Shown here: piece by piece, positions 22,631 through 34,663 of the stretch
Numbering within the stretch: position 1 is the first letter of the stretch
Layout: every line of letters begins with the position of its first letter
Assembly (NCBI GenBank): GCA_004352715.1
Contig: SCFE01000118.1
Location: 215,647-279,646 of the forward strand
Direction of reading: 5' to 3'
From: Hofstenia miamia
Taxonomy: Eukaryota; Xenacoelomorpha; Acoela
Length of the DNA: 64,000 nt
Translations under genes and position numbers: made by a program
Notes under the pieces: generated by a model
What the model was told of the DNA's origin: nothing
What the model saw: the letters and a program-made list of their open reading frames with translations, nothing else
Databases searched by the model: none

Positions 22631-24539
22631 ATTTGAATACAAAAAATTTGACCAACACTATTGAGTATCATCAAAAGGGGTTAATGGAAATAGTAGACAA
22701 GGAGAAAATTTTATTTATTATTACTTATTTTATGCTTAATATTTTTATGCTTAATTTTTTATATTACACCTACACATCTATCAGTAAGTAGCAACATTAC
22801 ATGATTTACAAGGCAATACATAATGTGTGTTGCCTTGGTGATGTATTATAGAAAATATAAATACATTCGTAGAATTTAAAATTAATTTTTTTACAATCAT
22901 GAAAAGCCTATTTCAATGCGAAGTGAGTAGACATACACTATAAGTGATAGTTACATTTAAAAAAATGAGAGGTAACTGCAGAAACAAAATATTAAATCAA
23001 TAATAAAGGTTTTAGAGAGTCTTTAATATTCACTTTAAATTCTATTAGTGTTACTTTTAAGTCACAAAGCGATTTTTCCACGTTTTTTTACAATTTTGTC
23101 AAAGACTTTTAAGAAATATTGAAAGCCTTTTGCATGGGCACATCTATAACGTTTGACCCGCTCATGCAATGATAAAGATTTATGCTAAAACTTTTTTTTG
23201 TGCGTGAAGTACATGCAAATAGGAATTTTTCAATGAGAAATCGGATATTGTAAAAATATTCAAATTCTTTCTGTACCTATTGTTCAGATAATGAGGCGGT
23301 CTATGGCCATAGAAACTACAACTATCCTGAAATATTGTGGTTTCTGAAGAAAGGCTGTGTGAGTACATTTCTGGCGCGGACTGTGCAAAGTCAGAGGTTG
23401 TCACGCTCTGGATGCGACAGAGTCAGGTCATGAGTTTAATTCGAAAAAGAAAGAGGAGAAAATAGTTCTCTATCTTGTGGTTTTTTCAGGTTTTAAATAA
23501 CTTCATAAGTTTGTTAGTTATAAGGTTAAAAAATTACTTGGGCAATCCATCACAGATATTGAAAGAATTCCAGTAGAATTACGGTTCAAGATAAATTGCT
23601 ACAAAATTTCCATAAAAATTGGTTATTTTTGGATATGATTTTTTTGCATTATACTCGTGTTTTAAACGTTTTATCATTCTTTGCTCGTACCCGGCGTTAT
23701 CATTAAGAGTGGTACCAGCAGGTAGTGAAGGTGGAGGGTAAAATCCGCACAGCCCTTGTCGAGAGCCCTCTTGGCGGGGGCGACCGCTTCCCCCTGGCTA
23801 CGTCCTTTTATATATAAAATTTTGACTTAGGTATATCACAGCACAAAATACATGGGCCATGCATATACAGTTATTATAGCAAGTATGACCTTTATATACT
23901 TCCATCTAGAATGCTTAAAGTAGAAACCGGTTTTCTATCCGGATTTCCTGAATATTATCAGAAAGCATTAGTTTAGTGATAGCCATTAATCTCAGTACCT
24001 GAGCATAAACTGAAAAAAATTGAATTGCTTAGACCAAGATTTTATCCAGACAAATAAAGAGGACGTTTAAATAATAAATTCATTTTTTATTACATGAGTT
24101 CATTGTGTAGTAGTGCATAATGGAAAAGCAACCCAGACAACAAGGATTCATGCGCCATTGATGTCACATTATTGTCATTTTGCCACTGGGTCATTAATGG
24201 CAAATTAAATCCCAGCTTGGAACACACACATTCAATAAAGTGGTGTAGCCAGAACATAATAGTGAAAAGACATGCCTCCAGATTATGAAGAAATACTTAT
24301 GCGTTTGAAAGTTAGTAGTGAATCAGCAATGCTGATGATGAATGATGTATGAATTATAACAGGTGAATATTGATAATCAATGATGGCATTCAAGCATTGA
24401 CGAATAAATGATATTATTGTAGCATCGGCATGAAACCTGGTGTCTTTGCAGCATGATTTGCCGATGTTATAGTAATATAACCAACCTTACTCCAACAACG
24501 GGGTGAACATACACCTAAGGGTTAAAGTAATATGGGAGA
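22631..24539. other. Intergenic, no gene seen
   Basis: Mostly AT-rich. A short GC-rich patch at about 23690-23800 (around GGCGGGGGCGACCGCTTCCC) differs in composition and is probably a repeat fragment of unknown type. No coding sequence was recognised. Confidence 0.5.
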
Positions 24540-26450
24540 TCAGGTAAGAGGAAGGGTGTGGCCACACTCAGCCGACCCGATACAGAGAATCTTACAGAAA
24601 GAGTCGCATTAGACTAAAGCCCTAAGTTAAGAGACAGAGAAAACCTACAAGCTCTTGGGTGCATAGTGTGCCCTACGTGCAAGTAAAAACCTACACTCAG
24701 TGCTCCCTCAGCTCGTGCAATTTTAGTGACAGTGAAGGAATTAAAATAACGACATGAAGAGCTAGTGTAAGGCCCTATCCCTATACCTTCTGGAGTGCTG
24801 ATGGAATGAACTTGCGAAGTTGTGGCTCTGCAAGGCGTCCGGGTCAGCATTCCGAGAAATTTAGAACAGCATTTTTAGAAAAATGTAAAACGTAAAAATA
24901 ACAGAGTAAACTAAATTGTATTGAACGAATTCTAACAATCGTAGCATACTTATAAAATAAAAGCAGGTAATCTGTCAACAAAAACTAAAGAACTCGTACC
25001 ATATAACGAAAAAAACAAAAACAGGTTCCTCATGTAACTTTTTGAACGATAAAAAATTCAGCTGAACAGCAAAAGAAAATTCAAATATTTAAAATAGCAC
25101 GGTTTGTCAAATCTGACATGACACCAAAGCAAGGGAAATTAAAAAATATAAAATGTAATTAATGTACAATTAATAATTACAAATTTCGGAAGAATAATGT
25201 CAAAATGTTTTTCTGATGCGAAGGATTCTGGAGGAGTGTAATAGTACAAGGATTGTTCCATGAAAAGATATCAGAGTGTTGAGAGTATCAAGTAGCATAG
25301 CATATTAATTCGACTTTGGTAGTAATACATTTTGTAAACTTGTAGAATTTCAGATTGGTGAAGTGATCTGAGATAGGCAGCATGTTTCTGAGATCTTCCA
25401 TGTGAAGATGTTGTAAAATTGTGTATTCAAATGTATCCCTTTGAGTGTGATTAATCGCGTCATGCATGCGTATATGTCTGAGGCATGTCTTCCTCTTCGT
25501 TTATGGTTGTTTCTGAGTAAAAGAATGTGAAAAATGAAAAGAGCTTGCTGTGAGATTTAACTTCATTGAAGTATATTGAGATATTTTCAGTTACTAGTTC
25601 CTCCCTCATTGCAGTGTGGTCATTTATGTTTGCTCTCATCATCATAATGATTTCTACGCGTTTTGTGACGTCATAGTATTTGAGTTTAAGTTGAATTAAG
25701 TTGGTCCAGAGTAAGTCATTCATTCATGAGAACAAAATTAATGTGTTACTAGGTAGCCTGGCTAGCTATGTTTTCAGATAATCCAGTTGATCAGCAATAG
25801 GCTTTCTGTTGTGAAAGATATACTCCAATGGAATGTGACCATCAGTGTATAGCTATGATGCATCATCTTTTCTGATTAATTTTTGACGACTTTGTTTAAA
25901 CGTAGCAAGGTTCAGTGTTTTTATAAGATCTCCGAGGCAGTTAACATACTGGTCATCTTCTTTTAGTGGTATATGAATGAGGCGAGTTTTGTGATGCTTT
26001 GAGTGCCACACAGGCTAGGTATGCAGTAGTGATTGTCAGATTCAATTGCTTCCTCCAGTGAGATATTGTTGGTGGGTGTGATATCCAACTTGGCGAATCC
26101 TATGGAAATAGGGTAATTCACTTGTATGTGAACTATATGATTCCATAGGGAGGCTGAATGGTAGGTATCACAGAAGCATTCCATATTAGTGTTACTAACT
26201 TGGCTGAGGTACATTCCACATCCATAGCAAGTTGAGAATGAGGCTCATGCAGAAGTGTGAGTTCTGGTTTAGACCAAGCTTCAGTGAAGCCTATTTTCAT
26301 ACAAGAGATGCTATCAGTTTTCTTGCATGTAAGGAATTGGCGGTTTATGATTGTTGCATTGGTAGGGGTAGCTTTAGTAAATAGTATTAGGTAAGTGTCT
26401 TACGTGACCCTGTTGATCAGTGTTGATTTCTGGTAGGCTGTTGTATGCTG
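24540..26450 (-). pseudogene. Decayed retroelement tail, identity uncertain
   Basis: Downstream (minus strand) of the Gypsy-like RNase H remnant are protein-like but broken frames, for example 25963-26214 (reading YLSQVSNTNMECFCDTYHSA) and 25460-25723. They have several cysteines and frame breaks. Expected Gypsy integrase motifs are absent here, so the region may be an envelope-like or other 3' ORF, or a rearranged fragment. The end at 24540-24860 is relatively GC-rich and could include LTR sequence, which I could not prove. Confidence 0.35.
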
Positions 26451-26710
26451 CTTGTGAAGTAAACAGAAAGGGAACTTTGCCCTCTGTGGGTTTCTCAAAA
26501 TCATGGTGGTACTGTGTCAGTGTTGTTTGTAGATCAGCATTGGTATGTTGCTTTCCTTTTCAATGTATAANNNNNNNNNNNNNNNNNNNNNCTTGTGAAG
26601 TAAACAGAAAGGGAACTTTGCCCTCTGTGGGTTTCTCAAAATCATGGTGGTACTGTGTCAGTGTTGTTTGTAGATCAGCATTGGTATGTTGCTTTCCTTT
26701 TCAATGTATA
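26451..26710. repeat. Perfect duplication flanking a 21-base gap
   Basis: The 120 bases before the gap (26451-26570) recur after it (26592-26710) with no difference that I can see. This is most simply an assembly gap-closure artefact rather than a biological duplication. Confidence 0.85.
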
Positions 26711-26870
26711 ATGGAAAATTGAAATTAATTAGTTATTCAATCCACCTAGTGATCATGTTTGACCAGTCCCCTGAATGTCTTAAGCCAGCTTATGCTGGAG
26801 TTATCATTGCAGACTGTGAAATGTGGTTGTCTGAGGAGGAAATAGTGAAGCTTTTTTTAGACTTTCAATG
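26711..26870 (-). pseudogene. Gypsy-like RNase H, distal part
   Basis: Read on the minus strand, this begins with IESLKKA and continues in a broken frame with motifs typical of the end of Ty3/Gypsy RNase H (HFTVCNDNSS, then WLKTFRG). It is the continuation of the coding sequence ending at 31161. The two halves are separated by the P-like element. Confidence 0.75.
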
Positions 26871-26878
26871 AGCTCAAG
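26871..26878. repeat. 8-bp target-site duplication, left copy
   Basis: AGCTCAAG directly before the left inverted repeat. It is identical to 31153-31160. Confidence 0.9.
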
Positions 26879-27099
26879 CAAGGCGATACCTAACACAGGC
26901 CATGAACTGGTGACAGCGAGAGAATTATCGAGGGCGGACGTATTAAACCAAATTCGAGATGCGCAACGTAAATGCCAGATGGCGTTATTATGTTTATATG
27001 CATACTCACAATAATACTTCGCTGCTGTTACGTGTTGATTTAAATGCGCTGCTGTATAGTCATTAATATTTAACACTTTATACTCTTCGATTAGCATAC

Positions 27100-27310
27100 A
27101 TGGGTCGTAGTTGTTCAATTGCTGGCTGTAAAACTGGATATTATGATAATAAGGAAAAAATTGCTGTATATCGATTCCCAAAGGATAAAAAGACTTTAGT
27201 GCTATGGTTAAAATCGATTCCTAACAAATTGAGTGCTTCAGATGTAACAATAAATATGGGGATTTGTGAGAAGCATTTTTCTAGCACAATACAAAGAAAA
27301 AAAGTGCAAG
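27100..27310 (+). CDS. THAP-domain exon of P-like transposase
   Basis: ATG at 27100 opens a C2CH THAP zinc finger of about 60 residues that would bind the transposon ends. Visible ligands are C5 and C10 (CSIAGC) and C56 and H59 (CEKH), with conserved P27 (YRFPKD), W36 (LVLWLKS) and F60. The exon ends at CAAG|GTTTGT in phase 1. This matches the downstream exon, which begins GA GGT. This part is intact; the rest of the transposase is broken. Confidence 0.9.
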
Positions 27311-27686
27311 GTTTGTATTTAGCTTTGCTCATAAAGTATTTAAATGACCTTTAAACATTTTTTGCTTTCTTCATTATTTAGTTAGCAAAAACACTAGCAG
27401 ATACATATGCTTCCGATTATGTTGATTATCTCATTGAATTTGCTATTTGTAGACATTTTGTTTCTATTTCATAATTTTCGCACTTGTTGAAACATCAGAT
27501 GTAAATTTATTCTCAGAGTGCTAGCTACTTCTAGTGTTAAAATTTTTTAAATTTAAAATTATCTTGATAATTTAAAAATTGCATCATTGATACAAAGCTT
27601 TTCAAACTATATGGGTAGTAAGTTCTAGCTATTACATGTGCATCAATTTGTCGCAATAGCCTAATACTAATAAACTTTCTAATAGG

Positions 27687-28340
27687 GTTAGTGTTTTAGT
27701 TTATAATACTTGCAGTAGTGTTTTTTTTTGTTTGAAAAAAGCATTTTTATTATTATAAATGCACAATTATCTGCACTTATAGTATTTAGGAGGTTCTTTG
27801 GTTCCTCAAGGTCCGCCATCAATCTTTCCCACCATCCCTAAAAGTGTTACTCCTAGCATTCCGTCAACGTCTCGTTCTACATCTCGAACTGCTTCTAAAC
27901 TACCCGATCAACAATCTGATTTATTATGAAAATGTCTTAACAAAGATGTTTTCGATATGAATTTTTGAAAAGATATGATAACAAAGAGCTTAATGTTTCA
28001 AAAATTAACGCTGAAAGCTATTTATTTTTTCAAATATTTATTTTTTCAAATAGCCATGAAGCTCCTGTATTAAAAACTTCCTGCTTTATACAAAAATTTA
28101 ATGCCACTTGGACTATTGAGTGTTATCATAAATTAGTGAACCTTCCACTACCAATGCTTCGAAAAAATGTTATTTCAAGATGGAGTCAAATTGACGAAGT
28201 TGTGAGAATTTTACTTGATTCTGAAAAATGTCACTAGCTCTTCAAGTTTTTAATGAGTCTACTGCATCAGCCTTGGAAAGCAGTTCGATTTTTAAAGGTA
28301 ATGCTTTGTCAACTGCAAAGTTTATTCGAATCATTCGGAC
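27687..28340 (+). pseudogene. P-like transposase exon 2, copy 1 (shortened)
   Basis: The acceptor TATTTAG| at 27789 opens GSLVPQGPPSIFPTIPKS. Compared with copy 2 at 29226, this copy lacks part of the SEVRSIQPDQLSDFLKKD segment and has stops. It retains downstream sequence reading SNSHEAPV and then RKNVISRWSQIDEVVRILLD. It runs into an assembly gap at 28341. Confidence 0.75.
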
Positions 28341-28778
28341 NNNNNNNNNNNNNNNNNNNNNNNNNNNNNNNNNNNNNNNNNNNNNNNNNNNNNNNNNNNN
28401 NNNNNNNNNNNNNNNNNNNNNNNNNNNNNNNNNNNNNNNNNNNNNNNNNNNNNNNNNNNNNNNNNNNNNNNNNNNNNNNNNNNNNNNNNNNNNNNNNNNN
28501 NNNNNNNNNNNNNNNNNNNNNNNNNNNNNNNNNNNNNNNNNNNNNNNNNNNNNNNNNNNNNNNNNNNNNNNNNNNNNNNNNNNNNNNNNNNNNNNNNNNN
28601 NNNNNNNNNNNNNNNNNNNNNNNNNNNNNNNNNNNNNNNNNNNNNNNNNNNNNNNNNNNNNNNNNNNNNNNNNNNNNNNNNNNNNNNNNNNNNNNNNNNN
28701 NNNNNNNNNNNNNNNNNNNNNNNNNNNNNNNNNNNNNNNNNNNNNNNNNNNNNNNNNNNNNNNNNNNNNNNNNNNNNN
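28341..28778. other. Assembly gap (438 N)
   Basis: Unknown sequence inside the P-like element, between the two copies of exon 2. Confidence 1.
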
Positions 28779-29208
28779 TGGTGCGCAATAGGGTTAATAT
28801 TATGCCTTCAATATATAAAAAATGGAATTCGGTAGTGGAAGCATAATGTATATTTTGGTCATTAAACTGTGCTGTACACATGCAATACCCAATACTGTAT
28901 TAATTTACTAGGCAGGACAATAATGATTTTCGAATTGGGACTTTATTATGTTTCACCAAGATTTTCATCCATTAATGCTTGTCAAAACGTTCTTAGTGAA
29001 CCTAAATAATTGCAAATTATTGGTAATTTTTCTTCTTCTAAAGTATTTAATAGATTAATCCATTTCCAATTATTGTAATAATTGCAATATAAATTAATTA
29101 TTGCTTACCCCTGCAGATAGATTTGAAGCATTGCTTAATATATATGTACTATGTTATCATATCAGCATACATTTCATGAGAAATGGAAGCATCTGTGCTC
29201 TGTTGAGG

Positions 29209-29224
29209 GGGGGAACGTTCCCCC
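29209..29224. repeat. Perfect 16-bp palindrome at a duplication edge
   Basis: GGGGGAACGTTCCCCC lies one base before the start of the second copy of the internally duplicated segment (29226). Confidence 0.85.
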
Positions 29225-29225
29225 A

Positions 29226-30921
29226 GTTAGTGTTTTAGTTTATAATACTTGCAGTCGTGTTTTTTTTGTTTGAAAGCATTTTTATTATTATAAATGCACA
29301 ATTATCTGCACTTATAGTATTTAGGAGGTTCTTTGGTTCCTCAAGGTCCGCCATCAATCTTTCCCACCATCCCTAAAAGTGTTACTCCTAGCATTCCGTC
29401 AACGTCTCGTTCTACATCTCGAACTGCTTCTGAGGTACGCTCTATACAACCTGATCAATTATCAGACTTTCTTAAGAAAGATGTCATTGACTTCAATATT
29501 TTCGATTATGAATTTTTGAAAAGATATGATAACAAAGAGCTTAATGTTTCAAAAATTAACGCTGAAAGCTTTTTTATTTTTTCAAATAGCCATGAAGCTC
29601 CTGTATTTAATGCTTCCTGCTTTATACAAAAAATTAATGCCACTTTGACTATTGAGTGTTATCATAAATTAAGTGAAGCTTCCACTACCAATGCTTCGAA
29701 AAAATGTTATTTCAAGATGGAGTCAAATTGACGAAGTTGTGAGAATTTTACTTGATTCTGAAAAATGTCACTAGCTCTTCAAGTTTTTAATGAGTCTACT
29801 GCATCAGCCTTGGAAAGCAGTTCGATTTTTAAAGGTAAGCTTTGTCAACTGCAAAGTTTATTCGAATCATTCGGACCTTCTTTGATATATGCAACGTTAA
29901 ATCAAATTTAGAAGACGAAAAAAACAAGAAATAAAAACGTTGCTCCAGCATATGATATTTCCGAGCATCGTTTANCAAAGTTTATTCGAATCATTCGGAC
30001 CTTCTTTGATATATGCAACGTTAAATCAAATTTAGAAGACGAAAAAAACAAGAAATAAAAACGTTGCTCCAATATATGATATTTCTGACCATCGTTTACA
30101 GTTCTTGAAAAGATGTGGCAAACTCGCGAAATTTATGTCTTGCACTTCAAATACGACAAATATTCGATCACTTTCCATTGATACTTCACAATGTTGGTCG
30201 TGAATATGTAATGGATTTGTTCATCTGACAGAACACTTACTCACTACCACAAACACATACAAACACTCCTATGTTCTTCTAGGGCATTTTACTGGAGACA
30301 TAATCGAAGAATTATTTGCACATTTCCGTCAGTGTGCTGGCGCAACTTATTACATTTCCGTGAAAAATATAATGGAGACTTCAAGAATTGACGTAGCTCA
30401 ATTATTGCTTACCATCAATGGTCTCCCTGAAAATTTAGACTATGCTCACAAATGCGAAAAATGTTTTACTCAATTAGATAATGAGGAAACTGATATAATT
30501 GAAATGATAGATAGCGAATTTGTGGAAAATACTTTTCAACTGACAGAATAATGGCAATTGTGTATGTATGTGGCTATATAGCGAGATTTGATAAAAATCT
30601 TTCCACTGATAAGACAGAATGTTGCAATTCTGAATATTTGCAACTTATTGATCGTGGTTCACTGGTCTACCCTTGTCAGTCATTAGTGACTTATTTTTCA
30701 TATTGTCTATGTTTTTTTGAGAAATGTACTTTGCAATCTATAAGTCATTTCTGTGCAGTGAAGTTACAAACAGCTCTTGGCTTAATTGGTAAAAATGTAA
30801 TTTTTTTACATCGCATGCTGTTTTAAGAAGAATTGCTAATATTCTCTTAAATAATATTTGCAAGAAAACAATTTCACATACAAGTTCTAATCGAAAAAAA
30901 GGTGCTAAGTTTACAAAATGA
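29226..30921 (+). pseudogene. P-like transposase, main exon (copy 2), broken
   Basis: From the acceptor at 29325 the frame reads GSLVPQGPPSIFPTIPKSVT onward to 29731 with no stop, including SNSHEAPVFNASCF. It then breaks. Later segments are recognisable as P-transposase C-terminal parts: ISVKNIMETSRIDVAQLLLT, NGLPENLDYAHKCEKCF (30360-30551), VYVCGYIARF and DRGSLVYPCQSLV (30551-30826). A basic tail ends at TGA 30919-30921. Multiple frameshifts and stops mean no functional enzyme. The family match is by motif (GYIAR, RGSLVYP) and the THAP exon. Confidence 0.8.
29858..30097. repeat. About 120-bp near-identical tandem duplication around a single N
   Basis: Sequence beginning AAAGTTTATTCGAATCATTC occurs before and after the N at 29975 with about two differences. 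It is probably an unresolved assembly join. Confidence 0.75.
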
Positions 30922-31152
30922 GTTGTAAATGTCATATCTTTTCATTACATATTTTGTTAATCTAATAAATTTTTGCATGTTTTTTTGAATTAGTTAAATT
31001 AAGCAATGATCTTAATATATATCATTAAATATCATTTCTTGTTGTCATTTATTGTAAATAGCCGTAGATACTCTGTTTAATCAAAAATATTTCCCGCCCT
31101 TGATAATTTCTTTTGTTTCACTTGTTCATGGCCTGTGTTAGGTATTGCCTTG

Positions 31153-31160
31153 AGCTCAAG
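31153..31160. repeat. 8-bp target-site duplication, right copy
   Basis: AGCTCAAG directly after the right inverted repeat, matching 26871-26878. Confidence 0.9.
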
Positions 31161-32335
31161 GATTTCATCTTTCATTGAGACATAATTTAATTTGGTAGGA
31201 CCAAGTTTTCTGCTGAAAAATTGGATTTGGCATTCAATGCCATCAGTAATTTGGCTAGGTGCTGTGCCTATGGCAATGGAACTAGCATCAAAATCAAGAG
31301 TAAATTCTTTAGAGAAGTCTGGTGTGTTAAGGCTGGGTAGCTGTTGTAGTTCTATTTTTAATTTGTGTTGGTGGTTCCATGTCCTTGTGAAAGGAGTTTA
31401 AGCCTTGAGTAGGTTGGACATATGAATTGTTTTCTAAGCAATGTTAGGTATGAATGTTTGATAGTAGTTGAAAAAACCTAAGATGTGTTGTACATCTTTT
31501 TTATTGTTGGGTGTGGTGATGTTTTTGATTACATCACAGGCATCTTCCTTAAAGGTGATTTTGCCTTTCTTTATTTGTCTGCCTAGGAAGATAATGGATG
31601 TTTGTAGAATTTTACATTTATTGCAGTTGACTTTTAGACCAAATGTTTTCAGTAGTCCTATGATCTTATTTATTTTGTGTAAATGGTCTGGAATAGCTTT
31701 AGAGGCAATAACTATGTCATAGATATAGGCAGTGATTCCTTCATCTAGTTGGTGAGTGTTGTTTTGGAGCACTTTGGTAACATATTATTGAAAGGTAGCT
31801 GGGGCACTGTGTAGTCCATAGGCCATATAAAGCCATTCAAATAGGCCATATGTTGTAATAAAGGCTGTTTTTTCAATGTCACTTTTGCACATGCATACCT
31901 GCCAGTAGGCTTTGCACAGATCTAATGTTGTGAAGAAGGAATTATGGGAAGATCTATGTAGGATATATTCAATGTGAGGAAGGGGATAGGTGTCACTTTT
32001 TTGTGATGTTATTTAAATTTCTAAAATCAATGCATAACCTATATTTGTTGTTTTTTTTATGAAGACAGTAAGTGAAGTGTACTGGCTTTTTGATGTTTGG
32101 ATGATTCTGTTGTTGAATAGCTCAATGATAGTTTTGGAGTATTCTTGTTTCAAATCTTCTGGTACTGGGCAGGCTGGTTGATAAATTGTTATATTGTTGA
32201 TGGTATCAATAAAATGTTCCTCACCAATAGCCTTACCTACACTAATGGTGATGTTTCTGCTTTCGACAGGAAAATTCACATGGTGGAGATCAAAATTCTG
32301 CCCCATTGACAAGCTATAATGTCAACAATGTTATA
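31161..32335 (-). pseudogene. Ty3/Gypsy-like reverse transcriptase and RNase H remnant
   Basis: On the minus strand from 32312, the sequence shows the region upstream of the palm (PVPEDLKQEYSKTI, IIQTSKSQYTS). It then shows the RT core 31434-31772, where the YxDD box has decayed to YIYDIV, followed by VNCNKCKILQTSIIFLGRQI and DVQHILGFFNYYQTFIPNIA. The RNase H start has FTLDFDASSIAIG and FFSRKLGPTKLNY up to 31161. Stops and frameshifts and the altered catalytic box show it is inactive. The coding sequence resumes at 26870 beyond the P-like insertion. Confidence 0.88.
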
Positions 32336-32689
32336 TTAATAGGATTAAATTGAGAAAAGTGTAAAATAAAGGTAAAGAAGCTTGCAAATTGCTAAAACCA
32401 GGTAGTCAATCAGTAGTTGTTGTTTAAAGTATATATGTTTCTAAAAATGAAATGCCTTATCTATACAAGCAAATGCTATAGCCTAAAGTTGCAGATCCAA
32501 AAAATTGTAGCTAGACCTAATAGACTGAAAATAAAATAATAAAAGTTGATCAATAAAGCCCTCATGTTCCTTCATCTTGATTTGGTTTATGAAAACTTGA
32601 TAATTTAAACATCTGAATTGGATTTTGCTTTTTTTGTATTGGATACTACTTTTTCTGAAATAGATCTTGAAAAGCTGTTGATTGAGCAT

Positions 32690-33500
32690 AGAAGATGTAA
32701 TTGATAAATGTGAAATCTGCTTGACAAAAATAACCCACACTTCCCACTACAAAGAGCAACACTTGAGAAAATCATAGTGAAATATCTAAACAAAAATTTC
32801 CATATAGACCAAGAAATATTATTACAAGATAATTATGACTACCAATATCCATAAAGTATGGTTGATTCATTCCAGTAGAAATCACCAGAGGCCACATCAT
32901 AGTGGTAAAAATTATAAAATAGTTGATGCTAGAAATAGGACCAAAGAATAACATAATATCTGATTATGGGAAACAATTTGAGAATGCTTAATTCAAAAAA
33001 TTGACTTAAAAATTAGAATTCCTACATGAAGCAAATACAGCCTTCCACCCACAAGGCAATATGACTATAAAGCAACTGAATAAAACACTCATTAAATTGC
33101 TTAGAGAATTAACATCAATAGTAGGGCCAAAAAAGGGAGACAAGTTATTTAAATAGCAGAAGTTTATTATAGCACATCAGTCCACATCACAACAGGTCTC
33201 AAACCATGCAAAGCCTTTGATGGTTGTGAAAATACTGCACCACTTAGAGAGATTGACAAGAGATAAATCAGACTCATCATATATAATCAAAATGATGAAG
33301 ACCTCCAGGAAATACACTAAGCCATATGCTCAAACACAAAACTCACTACAGTGTGAAAACAACAAAACTTCAGAAATTATTGGAAAACTACATGAAGTAG
33401 ACAACACAGCTCACATGCTAACAGCATTGCACACAGTAGATAAGAAACATCAAAGTTATCAACAGAAACAACTACATTTTAAGCTATAAAATACCGAGAC
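32690..33500 (+). pseudogene. Gypsy-like integrase fragment in opposite orientation
   Basis: Plus-strand reading gives CEICLTK, reminiscent of the second half of the HHCC finger (about 32710), then IISDYGKQFENA (the second catalytic D region) and NTAFHPQGNMTIKQLNKTL, the segment holding the catalytic glutamate in intact integrases, here read as K (about 32940-33110). Stops interrupt it. A further open frame (33217-33489) follows without a recognised domain. It lies head-to-head with the minus-strand RT about 350 bp away, so the two are not one collinear element. Confidence 0.65.
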
Positions 33501-34066
33501 AGTGCAACTTTTAATAGTGATACATGGGCTTATCTTTTTGTACAAACTTGAAAGTTGTATTTGAAGCTAAATACATTCTTATAGCCCATATGAGGCAAAA
33601 ATTAATGAATCATTAGAAAAAAATCTCCTAGACAAAATAAGGCAAGAGATAAGCTGGCTTACAATTGCAACATATTGAATATGAGTACTATTCTTCTATT
33701 TAGGAAAAAAATATAGATGTAAATGATAGATAAATCATGCCATTAATATATTATTGAAATTCAGAATTCCATACCACAGATAAATCATCAAATATAATGA
33801 GAGCAGGATCTATGCTTGCAGAATGATTAGTTATGCCACACTTAGTTATGAGAAGCAGCAAAGACAATAGAGAAACCTTACCAACCTGCTGTGGCAGATT
33901 AGTTTTCAATATAGCCAGTTCCCATAACATCAAAAATGAAAAAATACAGAATAACAGAGAATCATTTACTGCATTGCAGTGTGGAAACCTCATATATACA
34001 GTAGATGCCTCAACCACCTCCCTTTCCTCTGACTCCTGAGCTTCTTGCACAATTAGGAGTCAACAT
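33501..34066 (+). other. Protein-like but unassigned retroelement-associated region
   Basis: Short open stretches (for example 33833-34039, ending STTSLSSDS) continue after the integrase remnant with similar codon usage. This suggests decayed 3' coding sequence, with no motif to name it. Confidence 0.3.
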
Positions 34067-34663
34067 ATGAAACACAGAAATATGCAAATGTCATGCATAG
34101 AAGATGAAATACTGTACCTGTACTTCATTTCTTCCAAAAAGAAATACATATATCATAGAGAAACACCTCAGAAAAGATCAAGAATAACTATTAATAAAGT
34201 AAAAATGCAGATCAACTGGTTTCTCATTTTTAATCAAATATTTTCCACATTGACTGTATCATGCTTGAGATATAATGAATGTAGTGAAGCAATTCATAAA
34301 CTTGCATGTCTGATCAAGGGTGACATGAAATTGATTCAAAAGAGATTTTCTAGGGTGGTTTTCACAACAGGATCAATACTTACATATGCAAGTATGAGTC
34401 CCCTATGGTTCTTGGAGTGTGAGCATATGTTTTCACAGCAGAAAGCTCTCAATAATCATGTCAGGCATGACCATATGCAGATCTCCAATAGGGAAGTGGA
34501 TGCAAATAGCAGAAAGTGTATAGCAGAGGGCTGTTACAAGTTGTACATGAGTAAAGGTTGGTATTTACAGCAAATTAAGACCTGTTACCCCAACCTTTCA
34601 GAGCATGCCGAGAAAGGCAAAATGGGAAGTTTCAAGGCTTCTGCTCTTAATCAGGGGTGTTGA
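34067..34663 (+). pseudogene. Repeat-borne ORF with degenerate zinc-finger segments
   Basis: A 198-codon open frame. Its second half reads CEHMFSQQKALNNHVRHDH, the HxxxxH end of a C2H2 finger with its first cysteine pair damaged, then CIAEGCYKLYMSKGWYLQQI. A diverged copy of the finger segment lies at 41655-41841, so this is a dispersed repeat. Such fingers occur at the N-terminus of R2/NeSL-type retrotransposons. A link to the RT at 50.2-51.2 kb is possible but inferred. Confidence 0.5.

Larger units (their letters stand above)
26879..31152 (+). mobile_element. P-like DNA transposon inserted in a Gypsy-like element
   Basis: A 29-bp terminal inverted repeat (left 26879-26907, beginning CAAGGCGATACCTAACACAG; right 31124-31152) matches at 28 of 29 positions. 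It is flanked by identical 8-bp duplications AGCTCAAG, the duplication size of the P superfamily. The element carries a THAP-domain exon and transposase remnants on the plus strand. Removing it together with one duplication copy restores the RNase H frame of the host retroelement, which dates it as the younger insertion. An internal duplication and a 438-base gap complicate the centre. Confidence 0.93.

Noticed and set aside
23400-23450. Possible tRNA-like segment near TTTAATTCGAAAA
   Set aside because: No pairing acceptor or D stem could be found.
28228-28881. Long frames of about 190 codons across the gap
   Set aside because: Most residues are undefined because of 438 Ns.
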